A stretch of 64,000 nucleotides of DNA from Xiphydria camelus (GCA_963678675.1 OY783198.1:6887001-6951000); one strand, 5' to 3'. Counted from the first letter of the stretch, positions 44,151 through 55,317 are shown. The notes: a model not told the origin generated them from the sequence alone. Translations and numbers: made by a program.

Positions 44151-44259
44151 ATAATTAAGTATTCAGTTCAATATTTACTGGTATAGTGGTTATTATACAA
44201 TAACTTGACTCATTTAACCAGATGCGTTTTGTCATTCTAATCAAGTTATTTTTCTCAAT

Positions 44260-44951
44260 ATTCTGGCGTTGATGTACATAACTCGTTGGCGAATTATTTA
44301 AAGAATTTTCCATAATTGTGAAAAAACTATTGTTCATAAATGACATAGTATTTAGAGCCCCAGTCTTTTTTTCTGTAGTCAATTCCGGAAATGAAGATAT
44401 TGTCTTTCGCATCTACAACGTATTTGCCGTCTAAATGGAGCAACGTATTATTCGATTAGCTCCGCGTGTACCTTATATATGCTTAGAGCCAAGTCGAGAG
44501 TCACCCCACTCGCAGCTACACAGCAAATGCAGACGCCATTAAGGCCGATCATATTTGTCAGCTTTTAGCCACGATTAGGTATTTATCCCCATTAGACATG
44601 TCCCTCTGTCCCGTTCAACCCTCGATCTCACGTATACACGTACTCCGTGTAGTGGGAAGGCCGACCCTAAATGTATCGTATACCTTCCCCGCCATGACTG
44701 CGTAACCCCCTTCAAATACAAAATTCCGATGAGAATTGCGGGGTTCGGGAACTTTGACGTGCGTCCTGTCGCGAAACATATCCTTCTAAGTGAATCGAAT
44801 GTCTCGATCGATTGCATCGATCTCAGTTTAATCGATCGAAGAAGAAATTAAGATTCAAGCACCTTCCAATTTTTTTAGAAGTGCTATCCAGTAATTGTAT
44901 ATTAAAAGAATGTAATAAAATAAAATAAATTTGGATGTAATTCGACTCAAT
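44260..44951. other. Unique sequence, no gene seen
   Basis: No exon recognised. Nothing else supportable. Confidence 0.4.
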
Positions 44952-45500
44952 GCTGCTATTAAACAGGTCGAATTAATATTTAGTTGGTCGAATAAAATTT
45001 CATGCGAAAGAACTAAAGATTGCTTTTTCAAAATCAATTTTTTCTTACAATTAAGTAATCAGTTCTAACAATTATTCGTCTCATTAGCAGTTTGTTATAT
45101 TCTTTTAATGCATACACACTGCAAATAATTAACTGCTGCTATTAAACAGGTCGAATTAATATTTAGTTGGTCGAATAAAATTTCATGCGAAAGAACTAAA
45201 GATTGCTTTTTCAAAATAAATTTTTTCTCACAATTAAGTAATTAGCTCTAACAATTATTCGTCTCATTAGCAGTTTGTTATATTCTTTTAATGCATACAC
45301 ACTGCAAATAATTAACTGCTGCTATTAAACAGGTCGAATTCATATTTAGTTGGTCGAATAAAATTTCATGCGAAAGAACTAAAGATTGCTTTTTCAAAAT
45401 AAATTTTTTCTCACAATTAAGTAATTAGCTCTAACAATTATTTGTCTCATTAGCAGTTTGTTATATTCTTTTAATGCATATACTCTGCAAACAATTCTTG
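44952..45500. repeat. Three-copy tandem repeat, 183-bp unit
   Basis: Units 44952-45134, 45135-45317 and 45318-45500 share the order CTATTAAACAGGTCGAATT, TTAGTTGGTCGAATAAAATT, AAGATTGCTTTTTCAAAAT, CATTAGCAGTTTGTTATATTC, with only a few substitutions between units (fewer between units 2 and 3). Satellite-like, AT-rich, non-coding. Confidence 0.95.
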
Positions 45501-46147
45501 TAGCAAATCTCCTGTGCCGGGGGATGAAAAAAATGAGAGTTCATGCAGTGACCCAGCCTACGATTCGCAAGGCCCGTCGCCTCCTAAATTCCGTAAAACT
45601 CCGAAGCCGACTGTCGGAGGACATTTCCATGAAAAAAAGTCTCCTCTCTCTCTCGGTCCACCCTTCCGCCACTTCCTACGCCTCCTCCAGAACTTTCAGC
45701 CCCGGGACACCCCCGCATTTTTCCGTTCCACGCACTCACACATGCGAGCGCTCGCCGCGCACCTTGCATTAATGGATTAACAATAACCTAATGTTACACC
45801 GACGACGACGACGACAACGGCACATTCCCTCCCTTTTTTTCCACGTCACCCTATATCCCATTTCTTCCTCGTGCATTATATTTTATTAATATATTCGCGA
45901 TCCATCGGCGCCGTCGAAATTGAATTGAATCGAATCTAGTCTCTTCGACCAGCGGGAGGAGGGAGGAAAGGAAATAGGAGGAGAAGAAGTTTGTCGATTC
46001 GATGGCAATTTTACGAAAGTACCTCCTACGTTTCCCCCATTTTAATAGAGAGGAGGAGGGCGAGGGAGGGGAATTGTACAAGAAAAGAGGAAGGAACATT
46101 ATCTTTCGCTGATTAATTATAGGGGATACAAACGCGCGTATTTTCCA
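45501..46147. other. Unique sequence, no gene seen
   Basis: GAC/ACG triplet run at about 45799-45818 and GGAGGAG-rich tract 45955-46060. Frames at 45458-45780 carry no domain. Confidence 0.4.
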
Positions 46148-46150
46148 GGA

Positions 46151-46778
46151 TCCCAGGCGAAAATGTTCTATATATTTTGTATACTAGTTTTCCACCAGCG
46201 ACTTCGTTTATGTGGATCTCGAAATAAATAGAAATTCTCATACAAATTTTCATCCCCTATTCAATCCCCTTAAAGGATAAATTATCAAAAATCTTGCAAC
46301 GCGTCTTTTTTAATTTCTAATCGAAAGACCAAAAAATACCAATTTTCATGGATCTAATTTCAAAAATAGTGGACTTTCGTACAAACTTACATCCCCTATT
46401 TTACCACCCGAGGGGAAGGATTTCGTAAAATCATTCCTTAGTGGGTGCTTACGTCCAGAAGAAGTCTACTGTCCAAATTTCATATAATAAGCTTCAACGG
46501 TTTCGATTCGGCGTTAATGAATCAGTCAGTCAGTCAGGAAATGTTCTTTTATATGTATAGATTTATATGATCCGTATTTGGATTTGGTCATATGTGGATT
46601 ATATATGATTTCTATATTAACCATATACGGACTATACCTATATGGAATATATTGTAGAAACATTCAAAAATCTAAATATAATCCTTATATGGTTTATATA
46701 AAAATCATACACATAATCCATGTACGACCAAATCCACATATGGACATATATAAAATATATAGAACTTTTTGGCCTGGG
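46151..46778. mobile_element. TATAT-family MITE hosting the interspersed repeat
   Basis: Starts CCCAGGCGAAAATGTTCTAT (46152) and ends AACTTTTTGGCCTGGG; after the inserted repeat the family resumes at TGATCCGTATTTGGATTTGG. Flanking bases are AT on both sides. Confidence 0.8.
46186..46570. mobile_element. Interspersed repeat, copy 2 (class uncertain)
   Basis: ACTAGTTTTCCACCAGCGAC, TTCGTTTATGTGGATCTCG, ATTTTACCACCCGAGGGGAA, then GAATCAGTCAGTCAGTCAGG and TTCTTTTATATGTATAGATT. Collinear with 26396-27060 minus the Tigger-like MITE. Both copies sit inside TATAT-family MITEs, at different points. Confidence 0.7.
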
Positions 46779-48339
46779 ATTCTACCTTGATTGATACTAA
46801 AAGATTATTCGCAGTCAGAATCAGAGAGTGATCGAATATTTTGGAACGTAGCCGAGACTCGACGATAGAACTTCGTATTGAGATTCGTAATCCTGAGATC
46901 CGACTACGAATATCGAATTTGAATACGAATTACTTTGATGCAACGAGGGACAGCACGATTTCGCACTTGGCGACACTCCGCGACCGTGTATTCGTGACGA
47001 TTTGCTAATTGGAAGTGGCCGGCCAATCTTCCGGATTAGCTCGAGAGAAAAAGACGGCTATAAGACACGGCGGAGGGGTGAGGAAAGTAGGGGTGGATCG
47101 GTATAATTCACTTGTTTGTTCCGACCATTACGTTAATTGTCATAGTGCTCCGCGACGGGGAACGTGTCCTCGTCGAAATCGATATTTCGAAAGGCGTCCT
47201 TCGCGTATACACGCGTTCATCGTTCTTTGTTGAATTTTCGTTCGAGTTGCGCGTGTCTGAAAATTATTAGAAATTCTGACAAGAGCCACTGATTTATCGA
47301 CCGTATACTCGTATACAGAGCTCAATTACACGACCGTCCGGATTGAAAAGTCTATCAATTTATCCGGTTTTGTTGGAATAATTTTATTAGCGGACGGCTA
47401 TAACCCGCGTATAATATACGGGCGTGTATCGTTGACGTTAACGATGGTCTTAATTCCTGTAAGGCGGCGAGAAAGTTCGGGTAATTTCACACGTGGAGCT
47501 CTTCGTTCTCCTCGTTTCTTCCGATTCCACTCGCCTCTCGAACGTTGCACACGGACCGGGTAACATATTATTCCCAAATAGTCGAAGGCAGGAAAAACAT
47601 TTGAAATTCAAATGACTTAAGTATGGGTCGAGACTGCAGCACGGATCGCTCTCTTTCGTCTATCGTTCTTCGTGCCTCCCTCTTCCCCAGGCGCTCGCCA
47701 CTCATTTCTTCTCTATCTCCGTGTCTCTCCCGTGGAACCGGGCATACGGTGTGGTGTAACTTTCATGACTACTCCGTTATTACCGGCAATTATAGGCCGC
47801 TTTACTGCCCCGTAACACGCGATACTCGATTTCAACGTTGCTGCATTTTTTATCAGGACTGTTGTAAAAAGCGCTTGAAACCGCTACGGGGTGCATTTCT
47901 TGCTACGTCATTTTGCACACGCGTATCTTATTCTCGTGGTTCGGAGATTCCTTGCTCGTCGAGGGACGTGGATTGCTTCGCTCGTTTTTTAAGATTAAAA
48001 TTGTCCTGGTGTACCGAGTGATTTGCCATACATTCAGGGTCAGTGTAAAAAAATATTAGGAAATAAGCGGTGATTACTAGGCCTAGTAATTACTAATTCT
48101 ACCGAAATCCACAAAAAGGATTACAGAAAGTGAAGTGCTTTATTGTATAAGCGGTACTTACTGTTTCTAAGAAAGAAAAACATCACGCAGACAATGAATA
48201 CACGAAAAAGGGTTGAAAGAACAAATGATCGACTAGACGAAGCAAATTATATATCAATTATTAGTTACCAGTGGGTTCTTGCGGAAATTCTGCCGATGAC
48301 AGAAGATGGGGAACGCAAATGCAAAAGATGTGGAATGAT
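46779..48339. other. Unique sequence, no gene supported
   Basis: A frame at 48143-48340 contains WVLAEILPMTEDGERKCKRC, slightly zinc-finger-like, but it runs into a MITE and I do not recognise it. Nothing else. Confidence 0.35.
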
Positions 48340-48593
48340 CCCAGGTGACCATAATAACCATGATAACCATATAAAGATTATATATATATGCTTTTTGAAT
48401 AATCCATATATAGTCCTTATATGTTTAATATAGAAATCATATGTATAATCCATATATTGATACCTTACTTTGAAAACCTCGTAAGTCCAATTTTTGAAAA
48501 ATTGAACTTACGAGGTTTTCAAAGTAAGGCATCGATGTGATGAAAGCCACATGTGGATTATGTAGAAAATATATAGAATTTTCCCCCGCCTTA
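48340..48593. mobile_element. TATAT-family MITE hosting a short palindrome
   Basis: CCCAGGTGACCATAATAACC left, ATATATAGAATTTTCCCCCG right (terminus degenerate), with AATCCATATATAGTCCTTAT inside. Split at 48461-48531 by a 33-bp-arm palindrome. Confidence 0.7.
48463..48529. repeat. Near-perfect palindrome, 33-bp arms, 1-nt loop
   Basis: 48463-48495 pairs with 48497-48529 with one mismatch; arms begin CCTTACTTTGAAAACCTCGT. Likely a minimal inverted-repeat insertion within the TATAT MITE. Confidence 0.9.
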
Positions 48594-48932
48594 ACTGTAG
48601 ATCATGCATTATCTTTGTCAAAAGTCAATTTTTACCTTCGATTTTTAAACAAATAATACAACATGCAATTTTTACTTTATATTACACTGTACCAAGCAGG
48701 CTACCAGCTTTTGTGTAAGAGCCTTGGAAAAGACTAGACACTCAATAAATTCTACTACTACTACTACTACTACTACCACAACGTGCAATTGTAAATTAAC
48801 ACTTCGTCAAGAGCGGAGAACTTAATCTTTAAAATGGTACCTCATTTATTGTTTTTGATTTCGTATGAAGAGAAGAAAAGGGTTTATCACGAAAAATCAC
48901 CTTCTAGGAATAATTTATAATATTATAATATA
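48594..48932. other. Unique spacer with the ACT microsatellite
   Basis: No gene or transposon recognised. Confidence 0.4.
48749..48777. repeat. (ACT)n microsatellite
   Basis: About nine CTA/ACT units. Confidence 0.9.
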
Positions 48933-49773
48933 GGGTAACGCGGACTAACATTGACACTGGGTTAACATTGATACATTTTCTGAATCTTATTACTTTCTGC
49001 TAATATCTCGTATAATACTGTTCTTGTCTACCTTAATAAATATCGCATATGGACCGCCACCTGACGCCGCGCGTGATAATCAGCGTTTTCATAATGATCA
49101 CCCGATTCAGTGTCGTTAAGTTTTCACATGCGCGTGCATGTCCTATTTTCGACGAAGAAAACTTTAAGAAACTTAAGGTCTCTTTAAAGTGGCAAAAATT
49201 TATAAATAAAATTACTATTATAATTTAATCTCTATACAAAATCACCTACTGATGTCAAATTTGGAATGTAATAAACAAAAATTGAGATTTTTAGCCGATT
49301 GCATATAGTATAGACGGTCATTTTAACAGGTGTCAATCTTAAACAGAATATGGAGTAAGATTGACATCTGACTTTATTTTTTTTTAAATCATTGTTCAAA
49401 AACGATAAGTACACTGAGACAAAAATGTACTTGTTCGAAATAAACGTGCCTTTGGATAGTCCCAAGAGCGTATTTATTCGATTTAATTCAAATAACATAT
49501 AATTAATTCAATAATCTATCTAGTCAATCTAATATTTGCGTCCAACCAATATTCATTTAAATCGAATAAATATGCTCTTGGGACTTATCCAAAGACATGT
49601 TTATTTCGATCAGGTAAGTTTTTTTCTCAGTGTAGTAAAATAAAATGCGTCTTATATCATATAAAGAGAGAGTCAGGCTTGCTTATCCATACATTATCAA
49701 ATCTAATAACTTCAGTTTGCAATATATTTCAGACCAGTAAGTAAAGTGGTGTCAATGTATGCCCCTTTTACCT
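48933..49773. mobile_element. TA-flanked element with GGGTAACGCGGACTAACATTG end, hosting family C MITE
   Basis: Left GGGTAACGCGGACTAACATT and TGACAC; right, read inward, GGTAAAAGGGGCATACATTG and ACACC. TA at 48931-48932 and 49774-49775. The interior has GACATTGACATC-type words (GGTGTCAATCTTA, GATTGACATCTGAC) but no ORF. Interrupted by 49412-49632. Confidence 0.65.
49412..49632. mobile_element. Family C MITE, intact with TA duplication
   Basis: CACTGAGACAAAAATGTACT left and GTAAGTTTTTTTCTCAGTG right; TA at 49410-49411 and 49633-49634. GATAGTCCCAAGAGCGTATTT pairs with AATATGCTCTTGGGACTTATC. Confidence 0.9.
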
Positions 49774-49775
49774 TA

Positions 49776-50829
49776 TATGTTTTATCCGGTAGTTTTCGAG
49801 AACGCAATCAAAACGTCATCCCGTGACCCTCTCTCCCCCTCGAAATCTCACCCTCCCAGAAAATCAAAAGCTCGCACGGACGCCGCGTCGAGATCCCCTT
49901 CGGGAATTCATAGATTTATTTGTGCCCCGTGTTTGCAGTGTTTTAAGCACGCTTTATGCCGTACGGCGAGTGCATTCGGCCGCTGCAGCAGGGACCGCGG
50001 CCAATTTCGCGTTTGCACCGCGGGTAGTTCCCGCCATTTCCCCTCCACCTACCCCATTCTTTGCGTCGTACCGTTGCAATCCGTTGTATTTGACCGGGCA
50101 GCGTCGATACACCCGGCCATTGTTTACGCTAAATTGAATGCGCTGGAAAAAAATTAATATGAACATTGTGTGCAAAACTCGCCGCCCCTTTCAGCTCTGC
50201 CCCCTCTCCCTATTCCCGATTGCGCCAGTCCGATTTTCCACCCCCATTTTTCCTCGTCCACCGGCCGGTGCGAAGGTCTACGCACGTCGTGCTATCTGTA
50301 CGCATATGGACACGCGCGTGTTACACATGATTTGGCTGTAATAAAAAACAGGCGAAAAAAGGGCCACATTTAATTGCAAAAACGGATTCGTACCTCTCCT
50401 CCCATCCCCGAAGGGAAAATTCGTTCGTGAATTTCGCGTTCATGCCACGAGGGAAGTGATCGGTTTTTTATTCGATTGCTGACGCTTTCGTTTCTTTCCT
50501 TTTTATCCTTTCGATTTCTTTCGATACGTGATAACCTATGTATAGGTAGGTACATATATGTATCCGTATTCGATTCATCCTTTGCAGCATGTATCGCATG
50601 AGGCCAACTGCATATTGATTAACCCAATTGGTATGTTATTGACTTCGAAGGGGAGATGCTTCGATATCCCTCTACGTCCCCTGCAATGTTTTACTGTATC
50701 TACTCAATTTCTCTGGTGTGCAAATAGTTTCTCAAATTGTACGGAATTTTTTGAAATTTAAGAACGAATATTAATTTTTCGTATTCGTGACATTTTTAAC
50801 GATAGCTATATTAAAAATTCGCGACCCAG
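49776..50829. other. Unique sequence, no gene seen
   Basis: CpG-rich in 49860-50130. No exon recognised. Confidence 0.4.
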
Positions 50830-51005
50830 TTGTTAAAATGACAAAATGCATTTGGTTGAACGAGTCGAGTTATTGTAACCAAAATACTAGTAAGTCGAAC
50901 AAAATATTTAGTCATTCTAACTATTTGTTTAGTTATTCCAACTACATGCTTAATTATTCTAACCAGAAAATGGTCAGTTTAGCCATACAGATGGAGAGAG
51001 AGAGG
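50830..51005. mobile_element. Family A MITE fragment
   Basis: GTTAAAATGACAAAATGCAT, CCAAAATACTAGTAAGTCG and GAAAATGGTCAGTTTAGCC match the family; both ends are missing. Confidence 0.75.
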
Positions 51006-51065
51006 ATCCACATTTGATCAAACGGAAGTCGAGAGATTTTCGAGCCAAAACATTTTAAACGTCTA

Positions 51066-51330
51066 CACTGAGAAGAATAATTAGGTTAAAATGACAAAAC
51101 GCATCTAGTCAAGCGCGTTTAGTTATTCTAACCAAAATACTGACCAGCTAAATCAAATATAGTATAGTTATTCTAATCAAATATTCAGTCATTTCAACCA
51201 AACATATAGTTATTCTAACCGAAAAGTGATCAGTTCAATAAAACAGACGGGGAGTATCCATATTTCATCAAACGGTTTGGTCATCATCTCCAGGATTTTG
51301 ATTAAGTCGACCAGGTAATTTTTCTCAGTG
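51066..51330. mobile_element. Family A MITE, intact with TA duplication
   Basis: CACTGAGAAGAATAATTAGG left, GGTAATTTTTCTCAGTG right, TA at 51064-51065 and 51331-51332. Confidence 0.9.
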
Positions 51331-51332
51331 TA

Positions 51333-52331
51333 AGAACGAAAAAAGAACCGTGAAAGGGTTGATTCGCAATGAGTAAAATCCATATATTGTTATATTTAGC
51401 ATGCGAGACAGGCAGCGCTTTGGAAACTTGAATGAAGCCTGTCTGTTCTCCCCCCCCCCCTCTCTCTCTCTCTCTCTCTTTCTCCCTCCTTACGGGCAGG
51501 GCAGGAGCGTTAATTAATTAATAAATTAATTTAGTTGGAGGTGGAGCGAGAGAGGAAGCAGGTTTCATGGAAGGAGGAGTGCTGGGGGTCTCAGGAGGAG
51601 GAGGAGGGGGAGGTTGGAATTGCCGTAGGTACGGAAGGGGAGGTGGAGCGAGGAGGGAGGGTGTATTGGTTCCATTATTAATAATGTTAGGTGGCAGGGG
51701 GAGGGGGCATAATCAACGTGTGTGCCCCACACCCCCCTCCCTACAGCCTCCATAACCACCCTTGATCTACGAGGGTTTATTAAATCCGAAACTTTCAACC
51801 GAGGTTTAACAGTTTCATCTCTTGCCATGCGAGCGTGTAAGTTGCTCCTCGAGCCTCCGTGGGCTAAACGCGGAGTGTTTCGCCCGCCCTTCGTTCGCGC
51901 TCCATATGCCCGCGCCGTCGAGTGTCCCGGTCGATGGGGCTAATTAACCTAATTATCGTGAAAAATCAATCACTGCGGTCGGATCGTTGCCCTCTCTTCC
52001 GTCGAGACTCTCAAACGGATGAACGGCGCCGGCTATTCGACGCGATTAACACTCCGTCGACTCGCGATTTGGGGGTGGGGGTTGCGACGCGTTATCGGCG
52101 GCGCTGCATTATCGATCGCATCGTTTCGGATTCGCGGGTGTGGGTGCGTCTTTTAATAATTATCATTAGTCGAGCTGTCTTTGTTAAATTTCGAATCGTG
52201 TCTACGAGTCAAAACATTTTTTACGGAGGGAAAAACGGAAGCGTGACGTCGTTCCTTTGCTTTCTCCAGGTTTGCTAATTGTTTTAAATCATTGCATAAT
52301 GTTAATTTAGAGTAACGAGCGATGCTTCGGA
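51333..52331. other. Unique sequence, no gene seen
   Basis: C-run then (CT)n at 51450-51482; GGAGGAGGAGG tract 51590-51612. No exon recognised. Confidence 0.4.
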
Positions 52332-52582
52332 TCTATATTATATATGAGGCTAAACTTACTTGCCAGGAAACAAACTTTAATTACTATTATCTCATTATTT
52401 ATGAGCTTTTGGCTCATATTTTTCGGGTCTATATTATATGAGGCTAAGCTTACTTGCCAGGAAAGAAACTTTAATTAGGTACTATTATCTCATTATTTAT
52501 GAGCTTTTGGCTCATATTTTGTTATGATCGTGATGTTTATTAAATAATGAGATAATAGCGATTGAAGTTTGCCTCATATGGC
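52332..52582. repeat. Duplicated palindromic unit
   Basis: Two direct copies of about 96-98 bp (52332-52427 and 52428-52525), each with GAGGCTAAACTTACTTGCCA-type start and GAGCTTTTGGCTCATATTTT end, followed at 52538-52580 by an inverted partial copy (AATAATGAGATAATAGCGAT, GCCTCATATGG). Looks like one palindromic MITE whose left arm has been tandemly duplicated. Confidence 0.75.
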
Positions 52583-53077
52583 ATGCAGGTGAACAAAATT
52601 ATACCGAATTACAGTTCTCCTCGCGGGAGGGAAATAACTGGTATTGACGTCTTTAACGGAGAGATACAGGGAATCTCTCCCGTCTTTTCATCCTCCAGGT
52701 CCAGTTGTCGTCAGGGGTTAGGCAATCATTTAGAATAACCAAATAATTAAGCCTGAACAATGGGAAACTCGTCCACTTTGTACCGATCGATGCGACAATC
52801 CTCGGGCTGCAAATACACTCTCTTTGTGGAAGAGAACAGCTGGTACTAGCATCGCTAACGTCGAGATGAACCTCGTTCTTTGGTTATAATATTTTAAGCG
52901 CACCGTGAATGCACTCACGGTTCGTTACGCGTTGATTGATATCGATGGATTCTTTGTTCGACTTTATTGAGAAATGTTCACTGAAAAATACTTATTTACA
53001 ACTCGTCGCCGCGCCAGCCCTCCGACTGAGATTACTCGAACAAGTCTTCAAACTAACAGAAGATTATACAGAGTGTA
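52583..53077. other. Unique spacer, nothing seen
   Basis: No gene or element recognised. Confidence 0.4.
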
Positions 53078-53288
53078 ATGGCTGAGAGGGTTGAAACAGG
53101 GGAGGAGCCTAATTATGTTAAGCATTTATACACTGATCAATGGTATGACTTCTTACGATCCTCTCACTTTGCCAGAGTTGACAGCCGAGTGAGTTCCCAG
53201 AAACGGAGATCGCTGAAAGTCACGTCATTGGTCAGTGTACTAACTCCGAACTGAATTAGACTCCTCCCGTTTCAGCCCTCTTAACCGT
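53078..53288. mobile_element. Foldback MITE with ATGGCTGAGAGGG ends
   Basis: ATGGCTGAGAGGGTTGAAAC left; ACGGTTAAGAGGGCTGAAAC inward from the right; both continue GGGAGGAG(C/T)CTAATT. TA at 53076-53077 and 53289-53290. CACTGATCAATG/CATTGGTCAGTG also pair inside. Confidence 0.8.
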
Positions 53289-53290
53289 TA

Positions 53291-53921
53291 CACAAATGCA
53301 TTTTTGATCCGATTTGATTCAATCCCCGTTTTCCAAGAAAGGAGGCAAGCTGGCATCTTCTAACTCCCTCCCACCCCTCCCTCTCGCAGTATCGAATAAA
53401 ATATGATCACGTGCATGATCCTGGATGCACGCCATTAGATTTACAGTTGCCGGGAATATGACGCATGGCCGGCGGACGCGTGCGTTATTCCCGAAAAATG
53501 GCGGCCGGTATGAATACGGGATTACTTATTTCACTGGACAGAAACACGCCAACCTCCTCACACGCGATCGCTTCATCCGTCCTCCCCGCGAGAGATCGGG
53601 GATCGATCTGGCCCGCACGTTCGCCGCGCTTCTGGGCTCTCGGCTTGCCGCCGGCTACTGTTTTCCGGTTCGCTCCGCGCAGACTTCTCTCGATGCAGTT
53701 ACGACTGCCGGGTTGCATCGCTGCAGGTGCATCCTCGCGCGCGAGCCGACCTCGCTACGTTTCCACTCTCGCGGCTCAATTTGAAAAATATCTATTGGCC
53801 GATGTGTTCATCGCGCACGTTTGAATACTTTCGTTTTTTTTTTGGGGGGGGGGGGGGGGACAAAAATTAGCCAGATCGACTAGTAGCGTTTTCCGCTGGC
53901 TGTACCGTGATGCGTGATGGG
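53291..53921. other. CpG-rich unique sequence with poly-G run
   Basis: G run at about 53845-53860. Frames at 53425-53824 overlap in several phases and both strands; no domain. Confidence 0.4.
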
Positions 53922-53924
53922 TTA

Positions 53925-54500
53925 AGCGTGGATTAGACGAAGATAGTTTACTCGCTACTAGCCAGCTAGTAAGAAAGACTGATAGTGAGCGAGCAGACAG
54001 TACTATTGTTTTTGCAATTACACGCTACTAGTGGCGAGCTTGTCGTCATCTGTCTTGATCTTGAAATAAACATGGCTCTTAAATGGAATGCTGCAGAAAT
54101 ATCGAAATTTCTTGAAATATATGAGCGCTATGTTGCGCTGTGGAATTGTAAGCATAAAGATTATATCAATAAAAATGTAAGGCAAAATGAGTTTGATAAA
54201 CTAGTGGAAGACCTTAGAGGTGAAGGTCTGTTAACCAGTGATACTACGGAAAAACAAGTAAAGGCCAAGATCAAAAGTATAAAAGATGCGTTAATTAAAA
54301 CCACATATGCGCGAATTACCTCAATTCGCTAGCTAGTAAGGCTAGTAAAGTTGACGGGTGTTCAACTTTTCACGCTACGCTTTTAGCGAGTAAAATTTCT
54401 AGATAGTTTGCTAGCCACTTCAATTAAACGTAGCTTTTATACTATCCGCCAGTAAACTACCCGGCTAGTAGCGAGTAAACTATCTTCGTCTAATCGAGGC
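53925..54500 (+). mobile_element. Harbinger-like non-autonomous element carrying a MADF ORF
   Basis: Terminal inverted repeats: GCGTGGATTAGACGAAGATA (53926) against GCCTCGATTAGACGAAGATA read inward from 54500, continuing AGTTTACTCGCTACTAGCC. TTA lies at 53922-53924 and 54501-54503, a PIF/Harbinger-type target duplication (with one extra A on the left). The arms are palindromic for about 100 bp. The middle keeps one open reading frame (54072-54332) and no nuclease. PIF/Harbinger elements are known to encode a Myb/MADF-type DNA-binding partner beside the transposase, which fits. Confidence 0.7.
54072..54332 (+). CDS. MADF/Myb-SANT-like DNA-binding protein encoded by the element
   Basis: 86 codons from the ATG at 54072 to TAG at 54330-54332, open throughout. 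MALKWNAAEISKFLEIYERY, then LWNCKHKDYINKNVRQNEFD and EDLRGEGLL..TEKQVKAKIKSIKDALIK follow the MADF pattern: an aromatic helix, LW-x-x-x-HKDY, a basic KxxRxxxF segment and a KIKSIK helix. MADF domains bind DNA. The frame extends upstream to 53985 without a better ATG. Short for a complete protein, so it may be truncated or spliced. It sits between the inverted repeats of 53925-54500 and is the only intact-looking ORF in a mobile element here. Confidence 0.75.
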   Translation: MALKWNAAEISKFLEIYERYVALWNCKHKDYINKNVRQNEFDKLVEDLRGEGLLTSDTTEKQVKAKIKSIKDALIKTTYARITSIR

Positions 54501-54560
54501 TTATTCAATTCTGTCTATCGGCTCGCTTTCGTAGAGGCGAACAGATTTTTCGAAGTGGTA

Positions 54561-54878
54561 CACGAAGAAAAAAGATTAGTAATTTTTAGAGTGAATCCCA
54601 GTAACAAGGCTTTTCGAGGTGAAACGTTGAATTTGTTAACAGACGTGGCGTACTTTTTACAGTTCGCTGCAGTATAAACCCATAAAAACATCCGATAGAT
54701 ATTAACGGGAGATTGGTAAATTTTACCGTATAAACTGATGTTTATATTGTTACGCTGTAAAAAGTACGTTGTGGTCTATTAAACGCTTCAATGTTTACCT
54801 CGAGGAGCCCTGTTACTGGGATAACTGTAAAAATTCATGGGTTTTCCCATGATTTTTGACTATTCTGTTTTCTCCGTG
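54561..54878. mobile_element. Family D MITE, compact copy
   Basis: CACGAAGAAAAAAGATTAGT left, CTATTCTGTTTTCTCCGTG right; AAACGTTGAATTTGTTAACAG pairs with the right-arm TATTAAACGCTTCAATGTTT. TA at 54559-54560; right flank CA. Serves as the uninterrupted reference for 31292-32236. Confidence 0.8.
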
Positions 54879-55317
54879 CAATAAACATCGAATAGAACGG
54901 GATGCTGTACGTAATGGGCAAAATATCATGTTCGCACACGGAAAAAAAATTGTTAGTTTTATTATGCAGTTTGGGAAAAGCATCCTATTGTATTGTCATA
55001 GTACTAAATAAGGCAATTTGGTATAGCATAGTTTGCGAATGACGTTTATTTCTGCGTCGTGTCGTAAAGCGTGCTGAGTAACGAAGCACTATCTACCGAA
55101 ATGTATTATTTACGAGGTCACGTGGTACACTCTCCTAAAATAGAACTTCACCGTGATCACATCGGAGATATCGTAGTTATTTGCAAGTAACTTTTGAACG
55201 ATAAGTTTCACATTATTAGATAGGCACATGTTTTCATCGATACCGAAGAGATGTGTATATATTTTTTACTTTTGTTAGAAAATATTGCTTTTACTTCGTC
55301 TTTTTGACATAAATTTT
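54879..55317. other. Spacer with a CACGGAAAAA fragment, no gene seen
   Basis: CACACGGAAAAAAAATTGTT at 54937-54957 looks like an isolated end of the CACGGAGAAAAA group. Nothing else recognised. Confidence 0.4.

Larger units (their letters stand above)
43350..44258. mobile_element. Family A MITE hosting two insertions
   Basis: CACTAAGAAAAATAACCGGG after TA (43348-43349), AAAATCTTGGAGACCAT, then interrupted at 43396-43879; resumes CCAATCTGTTTGGTGAAATA; interrupted again by a TATAT-family MITE ending 44150; resumes ATAATTAAGTATTCAGTTC and ends CAAGTTATTTTTCTCA. Confidence 0.8.

Noticed and set aside
43350..44258. Possible CRISPR-like or regular array from repeated short words
   Set aside because: The repeats are a tandem duplication and inverted transposon arms in a eukaryotic context, not spaced identical repeats with unique spacers.
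48143..48433. A 96-codon frame with KCKRCGM, zinc-finger-like
   Set aside because: Only one CxxC, no partner ligands in spacing, and the 3' half is TATAT MITE sequence.
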